Source of the DNA: JBQTGK01 sp052400665 | GTDB taxonomy: Bacteria > Bacteroidota > Bacteroidia > Bacteroidales > Marinifilaceae | Reading direction: 5' to 3' (one strand) | NCBI GenBank assembly: GCA_052400665.1 | Contig: JBQTGK010000001.1 | DNA length: 64,000 nt | Shown here: piece by piece, positions 50,428 through 58,551 of the stretch | Position numbering within the stretch: position 1 is the stretch's first letter | How the letters are laid out: each line of letters starts with the position of its first letter | Translations under genes and position numbers: made by a program | Notes under the pieces: generated by a model | What the model was told of the DNA's origin: nothing | Databases searched by the model: none | What the model saw: only the letters and a program-made list of their open reading frames with translations

Positions 50428-51150
50428 TTACAATAATATTCTTTCAAAATTTTCGGCAGAAATTAACTTCTGTCCCTGATAGCGCAAAAACAGCTGAGCT
50501 GTGGCCAATATATCTTTTTCGCAGTAAATGGCTATTCGTTCTAAATCTCTTTCTTTCCAGTAAACTTCTCCTACCATTGAACCATCAATATCATCTTTCG
50601 GAGTTGGAATATTAAAAACTTCGCACAATAAAGCCAAGGAGGTATAATGTTTATAATCTCCAAATTTCCATAATTCCATTGTATCAACAAACTGCACTTC
50701 CCAGGGCTTTTTACCTGCAACATCGAGTACCTCCGGTAATTTTAGTCCATTAATTAATATTCGTCGGGCGATATAAGGAAAATCAAACTCTTTGCTATTA
50801 TGTCCGCATAAATTTCTGTTTGGTTTTTCACAAAACCGATTTAGCATTTCAGAAAAATCTGCAAGTAATTTTTTTTCATCGTCACCAAAAAATGATTTTG
50901 CAACAAACTTTCTATTTCCATTTTTATGCAAAATCATCCCAGTCGAAATACAAACAATTTTACCAAATTCGGCATAAATACCTGCTCGTTGATATACATC
51001 TGCAGCACTTTCATTATCTTTTCTAAAATAGTTCGATTTTTTCTCCCATAGTTCCTGTAGCTTTGGAGATAATGCTTCAAAAGAATGATTTCCAGAAACG
51101 GTTTCAATATCGATAAACAGTAAACTCTCAGCTTTAATTTTATCCAGCAT
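50428..51150 (-). CDS. DnaQ-like DEDDy 3'-5' exonuclease (PolB exo2 type)
   Basis: The 240-residue protein has the DEDD metal-binding pattern: LFIDIETVSGNHSFEAL near residue 12 (DxE), NLCGHNSKEFDFPYIARR near 110 (D), FVDTMELWKFGDYKHYTSL near 148, and YCEKDILATAQLFLRY near 205 (YxxxD). It matches the stand-alone exonucleases related to the proofreading domain of DNA polymerase B. It probably trims DNA or RNA in the cytoplasm. It lies 84 bp downstream of udk in the same direction, with a terminator between them. Confidence 0.87.
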   Translation of the reverse strand: MLDKIKAESLLFIDIETVSGNHSFEALSPKLQELWEKKSNYFRKDNESAADVYQRAGIYAEFGKIVCISTGMILHKNGNRKFVAKSFFGDDEKKLLADFSEMLNRFCEKPNRNLCGHNSKEFDFPYIARRILINGLKLPEVLDVAGKKPWEVQFVDTMELWKFGDYKHYTSLALLCEVFNIPTPKDDIDGSMVGEVYWKERDLERIAIYCEKDILATAQLFLRYQGQKLISAENFERILL

Positions 51151-51184
51151 ACCTATAACTTATCATAAATAAAATGAAAAGTTA

Positions 51185-51213
51185 TAAAAAAAGGAGACAT
51201 GAACAAAGTCTCC
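51185..51213 (-). terminator. udk terminator
   Basis: GGAGAC (51193-51198) pairs with GTCTCC (51208-51213). On the minus strand CC is followed by seven Ts. Confidence 0.8.
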
Positions 51214-51234
51214 ACAATATATTTTATCAACAGC

Positions 51235-51852
51235 TTAAATTTGCACTTTTAAATTTTTCTTGATGTAATGTGTTAATATATCAATCGCAACAATATTATT
51301 TCCACCCTGCGGAACTATAATATCAGCATAGCGCTTTGTTGGTTCTATAAACTGTAAATGCATTGGTTTTACGGTTTTTTCATAACGATCCAAAACTTTA
51401 TTTACAGATCTTCCCCGTTCAACAATATCTCTTTTAATCACTCTGTTTAACCGATCGTCAGCATCGCAATCAACAAAAACTTTAATATCCATTAAATCTC
51501 GCAAATCGCATTGTGTTAATGCCAAAATTCCTTCTACAATAACAACTTCTTTTGGCTCAACTTTAATGGTTTCTTCAGAACGTAAACACGTTAAATATGA
51601 GTATATTGGTTGATTAATGGCTTTTCCTTCCTTCAGCTGTTTAAGATGTTTCACCAAAAGCTCAAACTCTACAGAATTTGGATGATCAAAATTCATTTCC
51701 TGTCTTTCTTCCAAAGTTAGGTGTGAATTATCGCGATAATAGGAATCCTGAGGCAAAACAGCAACTTCTCCTTGCGGTAGTCTCTCAATTATTTTTCTAA
51801 CTACAGTAGTTTTCCCGGAACCGGTTCCTCCGGCAATTCCAATAATCAACAT
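51235..51852 (-). CDS. udk: Uridine kinase
   Basis: The 205-residue enzyme phosphorylates uridine and cytidine for pyrimidine salvage. The P-loop is GIAGGTGSGKTTVVRKI at the N-terminus. LPQDSYYRDNSHLTLEERQEMNFDHPNSV, IVEGILALT and VDCDADDRLNRVIKRDIVERGRS are the classic motifs. Length is normal. It has its own terminator and is divergent from the Dabb gene. Confidence 0.96.
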   Translation of the reverse strand: MLIIGIAGGTGSGKTTVVRKIIERLPQGEVAVLPQDSYYRDNSHLTLEERQEMNFDHPNSVEFELLVKHLKQLKEGKAINQPIYSYLTCLRSEETIKVEPKEVVIVEGILALTQCDLRDLMDIKVFVDCDADDRLNRVIKRDIVERGRSVNKVLDRYEKTVKPMHLQFIEPTKRYADIIVPQGGNNIVAIDILTHYIKKNLKVQI

Positions 51853-51942
51853 GTTGTATGATATTTAGGTGTTTGGTTCAAAAATGATAATTTTGCATTA
51901 AATTAGGCCGGAAAGTTAATAATAATTTAAAAAAGAATTAAA

Positions 51943-52245
51943 ATGATTAAGCACATAGCAATGTTTAAATTCAAGGCTTTTGGGTCGGAAGAAGAAAAGA
52001 AAAACTTTTGCAGCAGATTGACTGAAGCCTTCGACGGATTAGATAAGATTATTCCTGAAATTAAATTTTTACAAATTGGATTTGATGAATTACACACCGA
52101 TGCTTCATACGATTTTGCTGTTAATGTTGATATTGAAAGTCTAGACGATTTATCAGTTTATGCCAATCATCCCGAACACGTAAAAGCGGTTACGGTAATT
52201 AAAGAAATGGCGATAGATCGTAAAGTTATCGATTACGAATTTTAA
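51943..52245 (+). CDS. Dabb (stress-responsive A/B barrel) family protein
   Basis: The 100-residue protein fits the Dabb dimeric alpha-beta barrel fold. IKHIAMFKFK at the start, an early helix, SYDFAVNVDIESLDDLSVYANHPEHVKAV near residue 55 with the conserved YxxHPxH segment, and a final short strand (VIDYEF). Members bind small hydrophobic compounds or act as small enzymes; the role here is unknown. It lies 43 bp before manA and probably shares its transcript. Confidence 0.88.
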   Translation: MIKHIAMFKFKAFGSEEEKKNFCSRLTEAFDGLDKIIPEIKFLQIGFDELHTDASYDFAVNVDIESLDDLSVYANHPEHVKAVTVIKEMAIDRKVIDYEF

Positions 52246-52288
52246 GTATCCAAAGCCATAAACATCAAATTAATTAATTGCATAAAAA

Positions 52289-53269
52289 ATGAGTTTGTAT
52301 CCGTTAAAATTTCAACCTATCCTAAAAGATAAAATTTGGGGAGGAAACAAATTAAAAACAGTTTTGAACAAAGATTTTTCTCCACTACCAAATGCTGGTG
52401 AAAGTTGGGAAATATCTGGTGTAGAAGGAGACATTTCGGTTGTTAGCAACGGTAAACTTGCTGGCAACAATCTGGAAGAGCTTATCGAAGTTTACATGGG
52501 CGACCTGGTTGGTGATCATGTGTATGAAAATTTTGGAATGGAATTTCCATTGCTGATAAAATTTATCGATGCCAACGATGTGCTGTCAATTCAGGTTCAT
52601 CCCGACGATGAAATGTCAAAAGAAAGACACAATGCATTCGGAAAAACCGAAATGTGGTATGTAATTGAAGCTGATAAAGGATCGGAATTAATTGTAGGTT
52701 TTAATCAGCAAGTTGACAAAGAAAAATACGTTGCCAAATTAAACGAAGGTAAACTAGAAGAAATCCTAAATAATGAACCTGTACAAAAAGGAAGTTGCTT
52801 TTATATTCCTGCAGGAAGAGTTCATGCCATTGGAAAAGGAATTTTACTAGCTGAAATCCAACAAACATCGGATGTTACCTATCGCATGTATGATTGGAAC
52901 AGAACCGACGACAAAGGCAATCCTCGTGAGCTACATACCGAACTTGCACTTGATGCAATTGATTATAGTTTTGAAAAAAAATACAAAACCGATTACGAAA
53001 CCAAAATTAATGAGTCTTCTGAATTGGTTCGCTGTCCATATTTTACTACTAATATATTGGAATTCGACAAGGCAATCGAAACAAATTATCATGACTTAGA
53101 TTCCTTTGTGATTTATATGTGTATGGAAGGTCAGTTTGTTATTGAAACTGAAGGAACAGCAAAAGCCTTAGTTAAAAAGGGCGAAACAGTTTTAATTCCT
53201 GCTTCGATAGATACAGTTACACTTTGTCCCGATGAAAAAACGAAGGTTTTAGAAGTTTACATTAAATAA
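52289..53269 (+). CDS. manA: Mannose-6-phosphate isomerase, type I
   Basis: The 326-residue zinc enzyme interconverts fructose-6-phosphate and mannose-6-phosphate, feeding GDP-mannose and related sugars. KDKIWGGNKLKTVL near residue 14, ESWEISGVEGDISVVSNG near 40, SIQVHPDDEMSKER near 110 (His and Glu ligands) and AGRVHAIGKGILLAEIQQTSDVTYRMYDW near 175 are the short-type signatures. It follows the Dabb gene by 43 bp and is closed by a strong terminator. Confidence 0.95.
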   Translation: MSLYPLKFQPILKDKIWGGNKLKTVLNKDFSPLPNAGESWEISGVEGDISVVSNGKLAGNNLEELIEVYMGDLVGDHVYENFGMEFPLLIKFIDANDVLSIQVHPDDEMSKERHNAFGKTEMWYVIEADKGSELIVGFNQQVDKEKYVAKLNEGKLEEILNNEPVQKGSCFYIPAGRVHAIGKGILLAEIQQTSDVTYRMYDWNRTDDKGNPRELHTELALDAIDYSFEKKYKTDYETKINESSELVRCPYFTTNILEFDKAIETNYHDLDSFVIYMCMEGQFVIETEGTAKALVKKGETVLIPASIDTVTLCPDEKTKVLEVYIK

Positions 53270-53300
53270 TAAAATCTATTTTTAGAATAAGAATAAAAAA

Positions 53301-53324
53301 CCTCTTAGTAAAGAGGTTTTTTTT
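53301..53324 (+). terminator. manA terminator
   Basis: CCTCTT (53301-53306) pairs with AAGAGG (53311-53316), with six As before and eight Ts after extending the stem. Confidence 0.9.
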
Positions 53325-53394
53325 ATTTCCATTCTAAAAAACAATCCCGGTAAATTTAATTTCAATTGAATTTCGTATAATTTAAGAATCTGTA

Positions 53395-53402
53395 TACCTT
53401 TG
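53395..53402 (+). promoter_or_regulatory. -7 box of the engB promoter
   Basis: TACCTTTG matches TAnnTTTG and lies 22 bp before the engB start, giving a leader of about 15 nt. A TTT at 53371 is a weak -33 candidate. Confidence 0.6.
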
Positions 53403-53423
53403 CCCATGAAAATATAGAGCAAA

Positions 53424-54026
53424 ATGAATATTACTACAGCCGAATTTATGATGTCCAACTCGGACGTGAAAAAATGTCCCAAGCCCAATAAGCCTGAATT
53501 TGCATTTATTGGACGATCGAACGTTGGAAAATCATCCTTAATTAATATGCTCACAAAGCATAAAAATTTGGCTAAAATATCAGCTAAACCAGGAAAAACG
53601 CAACTGGTAAATCATTTTCTTATCAACAAAGAATGGTTCTTAGTCGACTTACCAGGCTATGGTTTTGCTAAAGTGGCAAAATCAACGCGACAAAGATTTT
53701 CGAAATTAATTTTTAATTATATAGAAAGCAGACCCAACTTAATTAACCTTTTTGTTTTAGTGGATTCGAGACACGAACCTCAGGCAAAAGATACTGAGTT
53801 TATGGAATGGCTAGGAATTAATGGCATCGCATTCTCTATTATATTTACTAAAGCCGATAAACTTACTAAACGCAAATTATCGGAAAATTTAAAAGTCTAC
53901 GAAAAAAAGATGCTGCAATCATGGGAAGAAATGCCTCCATATATTGTTAGCTCTTCATCATCGGAACAAGGAAAAGAAGAAATATTAGCCTATATCGATG
54001 AAAACATGAAAATGGCACAAGAATAA
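53424..54026 (+). CDS. engB: Ribosome biogenesis GTPase YihA/EngB
   Basis: The 200-residue GTPase is needed for ribosome assembly and division in many bacteria. G1 is IGRSNVGKSSLINML near residue 30, G2/G3 are KPGKTQLVNHF and DLPGYGFAKV near residue 75, and G4 is TKADKLTKRK near 142; SSSSEQG is G5-like. A shorter ATG at 53406 meets a stop within three codons, so 53424 is the start. It is monocistronic with a leader of about 15 nt. Confidence 0.96.
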   Translation: MNITTAEFMMSNSDVKKCPKPNKPEFAFIGRSNVGKSSLINMLTKHKNLAKISAKPGKTQLVNHFLINKEWFLVDLPGYGFAKVAKSTRQRFSKLIFNYIESRPNLINLFVLVDSRHEPQAKDTEFMEWLGINGIAFSIIFTKADKLTKRKLSENLKVYEKKMLQSWEEMPPYIVSSSSSEQGKEEILAYIDENMKMAQE

Positions 54027-54033
54027 ATAACTG

Positions 54034-54068
54034 AAAAGAAGATCTCTGTAAAAGAAATCTTCTTTTTA
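54034..54068 (+). terminator. engB terminator
   Basis: AAAAGAAGAT (54034-54043) pairs with ATCTTCTTTT (54057-54066), followed by T and A residues. Confidence 0.8.
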
Positions 54069-54157
54069 TTTTAAATACAAATTAAAACTGAAGAATTCAG
54101 TTGGTCAAAATATTTGCGACAAAGAAATATATTTCATTCATTTGCCGCAAATATTCA

Positions 54158-54165
54158 TAAATTTG
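54158..54165 (+). promoter_or_regulatory. -7 box of the prs promoter
   Basis: TAAATTTG matches TAnnTTTG; the start codon is 41 bp downstream. The -33 element is weak. Confidence 0.5.
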
Positions 54166-54206
54166 CACAGTAAAACATATCTGATTTATAAACAAATAAT
54201 ACTTTA

Positions 54207-55139
54207 ATGAAAGCCCCGATTAAAATCTTTGCCGGTTCAAACAGCGAGCATTTGGCAGGTAAAATTGCAGAAGCTGCAGGATTAAATGTTGGAGAGTCGA
54301 GCATTGTTAGATTTAGCGACGGAGAATTTGAAACCTGCTATGAGGAGACAGTTCGTGGATGTCACGTTTTTATTATTCAGTCAACTTACCCACCAACGGA
54401 TAATTTGATGGAATTGTTATTAATGATTGATGCTGCAAAAAGAGCTTCGGCCTATAAAGTTTGTGCGGTAATCCCTTATTTTGGTTTTGCTCGTCAAGAC
54501 AGAAAAGATCGCCCAAGAGTTGCCATTGGTGCAAAATTAGTAGCTAATCTTTTAATGGCTGCTGGTGTTGATCGAGTTATGACTATGGATTTACACGCTG
54601 ATCAAATTCAGGGATTCTTCGATATTCCAGTAGATCACCTTTATGGATCATCTGTTCTTCTTCCCTATTTAGAAAGTTTAAATTTAGAAGATTTGGTTAT
54701 TGCATCACCAGACATGGGAGGTAGCAAAAGAGCTAATGCCTATTCAAAATATTTGAATGCTGGACTAGCTATTTGCCACAAATCAAGAGAAAAAGCTAAT
54801 GTTGTTGGAGAAATGACTGCCATTGGTAAAGTTCGTGATAAAAATGTTGTAATCATAGATGATATGATTGACACAGCAGGAACAATTACCAAAGCAGCCG
54901 ATATGCTAAAAGAAAAAGGAGCTAAGAGTGTCAGAGCAATTGCATCGCACGCAGTTCTTTCTGGTCCTGCTTACGAAAGAATCGAAGAATCGGCACTTGA
55001 GGAAGTTGTTTTTACAAACTCGATTCCATTAAAGCAAGAAGCTTCTAAAATTAAAGAATTAACTATTGCAGATATTTTTGCGAAAACAATTATGAATGTT
55101 TACAATTGCGAATCAATTAGTTCCAATTTCATTTTATAA
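54207..55139 (+). CDS. prs: Ribose-phosphate pyrophosphokinase
   Basis: The 310-residue enzyme makes PRPP from ribose-5-phosphate and ATP for nucleotide, histidine and tryptophan synthesis. PYFGFARQDRKDRPR near residue 90 is the ATP-binding flexible region, MDLHADQIQGFFDIPVDHLY near 126 is conserved, and VVIIDDMIDTAGTI near 214 is the PRPP-binding loop. Length is normal. It is followed after 116 bp by rplY, which has its own promoter at the end of prs. Confidence 0.97.
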   Translation: MKAPIKIFAGSNSEHLAGKIAEAAGLNVGESSIVRFSDGEFETCYEETVRGCHVFIIQSTYPPTDNLMELLLMIDAAKRASAYKVCAVIPYFGFARQDRKDRPRVAIGAKLVANLLMAAGVDRVMTMDLHADQIQGFFDIPVDHLYGSSVLLPYLESLNLEDLVIASPDMGGSKRANAYSKYLNAGLAICHKSREKANVVGEMTAIGKVRDKNVVIIDDMIDTAGTITKAADMLKEKGAKSVRAIASHAVLSGPAYERIEESALEEVVFTNSIPLKQEASKIKELTIADIFAKTIMNVYNCESISSNFIL

Positions 55140-55143
55140 TTTA

Positions 55144-55151
55144 TATCTTTG
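55144..55151 (+). promoter_or_regulatory. -7 box of the rplY promoter
   Basis: TATCTTTG lies 4 bp after the prs stop codon. Transcription would begin near 55158, leaving a leader of about 98 nt. Confidence 0.6.
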
Positions 55152-55162
55152 CGCGGATTTTA

Positions 55163-55213
55163 GGTAAAAAAATTATAAACGTGTGATGGGATGTTAGCCG
55201 AACCTTTTTTACC
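55163..55213 (+). promoter_or_regulatory. Possible hairpin in the rplY leader
   Basis: GGTAAAAAA (55163-55171) can pair with TTTTTTACC (55205-55213), enclosing 33 nt. Such a fold could be a ribosomal protein leader, but most pairs are A-T and the prediction is weak. Confidence 0.3.
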
Positions 55214-55255
55214 GGGTATTGAAGATAGCATTGAGTAGCACAAAATTCATATCAA

Positions 55256-55834
55256 ATGAAAACTTTAGAATTAAAAGGTTCTTTAAGAACTGACTTAGGA
55301 AAAAAAGCGACTAAAGCTTTACGTAAAGAAGAAATGGTTCCTTGTGAATTGTATGGTGGTGGCGAAAACATTCACTTTGCTGTAAACGAGAAAGACTTAA
55401 ACAAATTGCTTTATACTCCAGAAACTTTTATCGTAAAATTCGATATCGAAGGGAAAGAGTTTACTGCAGTAATGAGAGAAGTTCAATTTCACGCTACTAC
55501 TGACAAAGCTATTCACGCTGACTTTTTCCAGGTATTCGAAGACAAAGCTTTCGAAGTTGAGATTCCAATTAAAGTTGAAGGATTCGCAAAAGGTGTTCAA
55601 GCTGGTGGTAAATTAGCTGTAAACTTGAGAAAACTTAAAGTTAAAGCTTTAATGAAAGATCTTCCTGAATTCTTGCCTATCGATGTTACTGAACTAGGTC
55701 TTAGTAAAAGTACTCAGATTAAAGAGCTTGATTTCGAAAACCTTGAATTGCTTAATGCTAAAAACGCCGTTGTTGTACAAGTTAAGCTTACAAGAGCTGC
55801 TCGTGCTGCTGCTATGTCTACTACAGAAGAGTAA
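55256..55834 (+). CDS. rplY: Ribosomal protein L25 / general stress protein Ctc
   Basis: The 192-residue protein joins an N-terminal 5S-rRNA-binding L25 domain (about 1-90; KGSLRTDLGKKATKALRKEEMVPCELYGGG) to the C-terminal TL5/Ctc beta domain (about 95-180; FEVEIPIKVEGFAKGVQAGGKL). The long form is standard outside Proteobacteria. It commonly neighbours pth, as here (pth follows at 112-182 bp), with a terminator between them. Confidence 0.95.
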   Translation: MKTLELKGSLRTDLGKKATKALRKEEMVPCELYGGGENIHFAVNEKDLNKLLYTPETFIVKFDIEGKEFTAVMREVQFHATTDKAIHADFFQVFEDKAFEVEIPIKVEGFAKGVQAGGKLAVNLRKLKVKALMKDLPEFLPIDVTELGLSKSTQIKELDFENLELLNAKNAVVVQVKLTRAARAAAMSTTEE

Positions 55835-55856
55835 TCTCTTTTTTAGCAAAAAATAT

Positions 55857-55890
55857 AACCTCCCGAGCCATTGGCATGGGAGGTTTTTTA
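55857..55890 (+). terminator. rplY terminator
   Basis: AACCTCCC (55857-55864) pairs with GGGAGGTT (55878-55885), with GCC/GGC inside, followed by a T-run. Confidence 0.9.
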
Positions 55891-55930
55891 CTATCAGCAA
55901 ATAACAGTTTACGGTTTTAAACAAATATTC

Positions 55931-55938
55931 TACCTTTG
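55931..55938 (+). promoter_or_regulatory. -7 box of the pth promoter
   Basis: TACCTTTG places the transcription start near 55945, almost at the upstream ATG (55947). A start there would make the message nearly leaderless, which favours the ATG at 56016. Confidence 0.55.
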
Positions 55939-56015
55939 ATTCTGTTATGATTCGATTCTTAAAAAATCTATTCGGAATAAATTTATCCCCGAAAAAGGAA
56001 ATAAATAATAATTAC

Positions 56016-56591
56016 ATGAAATATTTGGTTGTGGGCTTAGGTAATATTGGTGCTGAATATCACAATACCCGACACAATATTGGTTTTAATATACTTGATG
56101 CTCTTGCCGAAACGGCTAAAATTGAATTTAAAGATGCCAGATATGGAGCAATGGCAGAGTATAAATTTAAAGGTCGCACTTATGTACTGGTAAAACCTAG
56201 TACCTACATGAATTTAAGCGGTAAAGCAGTTAACTACTGGCTTCAGAAAGAAAAAATACAAGTTGAAAATATGATGATCTTAGTTGATGACCTTGCTCTT
56301 CCTTTTGGAACTTTACGACTTCGTCAAAAAGGTAGTGATGCTGGACATAATGGTTTAAAGCACATTAACGAAACTCTGGGACACCAAAACTATGCTCGAC
56401 TTCGTTTTGGCATTGGTAACGATTTTAACAAAGGTCAACAAATAGATTATGTTCTTGGCAAATGGAGTCCCGAGGAAACAGAAAAGTTACCAGAACTATA
56501 CAAAATCTGTATCAACATGATAAAAGGCATGAGTACCATTGGAATTCAACGTACCATGACTGCCTACAATACAAAAAAAAATAGCAAATAA
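56016..56591 (+). CDS. pth: Peptidyl-tRNA hydrolase
   Basis: The 191-residue enzyme frees tRNA from stalled peptides. KYLVVGLGNIGAEYHNTRHNIGF at the start contains the catalytic His, followed by LVKPSTYMNLSGKAV and the substrate loop DDLALPFGTLRLRQKGSDAGHNGLKHI. The start is set at 56016, which fits the family length and a purine-rich AAGGAAAT upstream. An in-frame ATG at 55947 would add 23 residues (MIRFLKNLFGINLSPKKE) but lies at the predicted transcription start. It precedes the S4-domain gene by 18 bp. Confidence 0.93.
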   Translation: MKYLVVGLGNIGAEYHNTRHNIGFNILDALAETAKIEFKDARYGAMAEYKFKGRTYVLVKPSTYMNLSGKAVNYWLQKEKIQVENMMILVDDLALPFGTLRLRQKGSDAGHNGLKHINETLGHQNYARLRFGIGNDFNKGQQIDYVLGKWSPEETEKLPELYKICINMIKGMSTIGIQRTMTAYNTKKNSK

Positions 56592-56609
56592 ATTTCTTAA
56601 GCACATTAC

Positions 56610-56984
56610 ATGGACGATAAGGTAAGAGTTGACAAGTGGATGTGGGCAGTTCGGATTTTTAAAACCCGAAGCATGGCAGCCGAAGCTTGCAAAAAAGGAA
56701 AAGTAAGTATGAATGGGCTTACAATTAAACCTTCGAGAGAAATTCGAATTGATGATAAAATTGACATTCGCTTTCCTCCTATAATTCGAAGCTACCGGGT
56801 TAAGGCAATATCAGGAAAACGAATGTCGGCCAAACTTGCGGTTGATTTTATGGAAGATATTACCGCTCAAGATCAACTGGATTTATTAAATGCCACAAAA
56901 TCGTATGGCTTTGAACACAGACAAAGAGGTGCGGGTCGTCCTACCAAGCTGGAAAGAAGATTAATTGATAAACTTAAGCAATAA
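56610..56984 (+). CDS. S4-domain RNA-binding protein (HslR-like)
   Basis: The 124-residue protein has an S4 domain in its first 60 residues (VRVDKWMWAVRIFKTRSMAAEACKKGKVSMNGLTIKPSREI in outline), as in Hsp15/HslR, which rescues stalled 50S subunits with bound nascent chains. The C-terminal part (HRQRGAGRPTKLERRLIDKLKQ) is basic. Its position 18 bp after pth, a gene for peptidyl-tRNA release, fits a shared role in stalled translation. Confidence 0.92.
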   Translation: MDDKVRVDKWMWAVRIFKTRSMAAEACKKGKVSMNGLTIKPSREIRIDDKIDIRFPPIIRSYRVKAISGKRMSAKLAVDFMEDITAQDQLDLLNATKSYGFEHRQRGAGRPTKLERRLIDKLKQ

Positions 56985-57043
56985 ACAGTTAGCTGCAAAC
57001 AGTAAAAAGCTGTAAGAGATAACAAACAAATGAGAACTGAAAT

Positions 57044-57583
57044 ATGATTATAGCACAAGAAAAAAAGAAAAGCAATTTAGCCGAGTATATCTTATATATG
57101 TGGCAGGTAGAAGATATAATCAGAGCCTGTAAATTTGATATTAATCTTATTGATAAAAACATTATTTCTCAGTTTAAACAAGATGCAGAAACTCATCAGA
57201 AAATTCGCGACTGGTACGAAAATTTAATGGAAATGATGAAAATTGAGAAAGTTGAAGAAACGGGTCATCTTCAAATTCTTAAGAATAATGTAAACGAATT
57301 ATACGATTTTCATTTGTTCTTGCTAAACAAAGCAAAAGACGTTGCTTATACAGGATTTTTTCAGCAAGCCAGTGGTAATATCAACGAATTTCGCCAAAAA
57401 TCGCAGGCTAAAGAGGAGAATAACGATATCGAGGTTTGCCTTACCGCCTTATATGGAATTTTAATGCTAAAACTTCAGCAAAAAGAAATCTCAAAAGAAA
57501 CTATTGCTGCTGTAACCACTTTTAGCCAGTTAATTTCCGATTTAACTGTTAAGTACAAAGCATTCGAAGAGGAACAAGAATAA
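57044..57583 (+). CDS. DUF4924 family protein
   Basis: The 179-residue helical cytoplasmic protein starts MIIAQEKKKSNLAEYILYMWQVEDIIRA, the DUF4924 signature (roughly IAxxKRKxNIAEYILYMWQxED), and continues with repeated amphipathic helices. No catalytic residues are known for the family, which is found mainly in Bacteroidota. It follows the S4 gene by 59 bp and may be the last gene of the pth transcript. Function is unknown. Confidence 0.85.
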   Translation: MIIAQEKKKSNLAEYILYMWQVEDIIRACKFDINLIDKNIISQFKQDAETHQKIRDWYENLMEMMKIEKVEETGHLQILKNNVNELYDFHLFLLNKAKDVAYTGFFQQASGNINEFRQKSQAKEENNDIEVCLTALYGILMLKLQQKEISKETIAAVTTFSQLISDLTVKYKAFEEEQE

Positions 57584-57683
57584 TTCCAACACTATAAATT
57601 ACAAAACACAATATTTAATAGGTTGTCAAATATTTTAGATTTTTGTCTCTATTATTTTAACTCATAAAAAACGCTTACTCCCA

Positions 57684-58550
57684 ATGAACATTTCAAGCAA
57701 ATACAACAACTGGTTATTACTATTATTGGTGTCGTTTATTTGGGGAAGCCCTTATATTTTAAGAGAAATTGCATTGGAAAGCTTTAGCCACAATCAGGTG
57801 GCAGCTTTTCAGGTTTTTATGTCCTTTGTGTTGTTTCTCCCCTTAATTTTTAAGAACATAAAAAAACTATCGAAAGATAATATCCTGCCTCTGCTTCTGT
57901 CCGGAGTAGCCGGAAATATTGGTCCCTCCTATTTTTTTGCGAAAGCTCAAACTCAAATTAGCTCTTCGGTTGCTGGCATGCTTAATGCAATGCTACCCAT
58001 GATTACATTGCTAATTGCCATTCTTTTATTTAAATCGAGAACCAATAAAAAAGTAATTGGTGGTATCGTTCTTGGTTTTGCTGGAACACTTATAATAAGT
58101 TTCTCGGGGCAAACAAATGGAGAATCTTATTTCTGGGGCGTTTTTTACGTTTTTCTTGCTATTCTATCGGTAGCCATAAGTATTAATATTGTAAGCTTTT
58201 CACTCCCAAAACTTACGGGCACCGAAATTGCTTCTCTTGCCTTTCTTTTTGTAGGTCCTATGGCTGGATGCTATTTGGCGTTCACCGATTTAAGTGCTCC
58301 TCTGGCATCCGAAAGCTTTAGTAAAAGTGCTTTAATGCTTTCCCTACTTGCACTGTTAACTTTTGCAGGAGTAATTTGCTACAATCGTCTTATTAAACAA
58401 TCCTCGCATGTTTTTGCTGCCTCCATTGCATATATTATTCCAATAGTGGCAATATTTTGGGGTATTGTAATTGGCGGCGATACAATTACTTTGGCACAAA
58501 TTGCCTCAATAATCATTATATTAGTAGGTGTTAACTTAACGCACCGATAA
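57684..58550 (+). CDS. EamA/DMT-family transporter
   Basis: The 288-residue protein has ten membrane helices in two EamA repeats (about 10-135 and 150-287). LLLLVSFIWGSPYILREIAL near the start and SVAGMLNAMLPMITLLIAILLF near 93 are typical repeat landmarks. Members export amino acids or other metabolites. The substrate cannot be told. Its stop codon is separated by one base from the GTG of lnt, so the two are translationally coupled. Confidence 0.9.
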   Translation: MNISSKYNNWLLLLLVSFIWGSPYILREIALESFSHNQVAAFQVFMSFVLFLPLIFKNIKKLSKDNILPLLLSGVAGNIGPSYFFAKAQTQISSSVAGMLNAMLPMITLLIAILLFKSRTNKKVIGGIVLGFAGTLIISFSGQTNGESYFWGVFYVFLAILSVAISINIVSFSLPKLTGTEIASLAFLFVGPMAGCYLAFTDLSAPLASESFSKSALMLSLLALLTFAGVICYNRLIKQSSHVFAASIAYIIPIVAIFWGIVIGGDTITLAQIASIIIILVGVNLTHR

Positions 58551-58551
58551 A

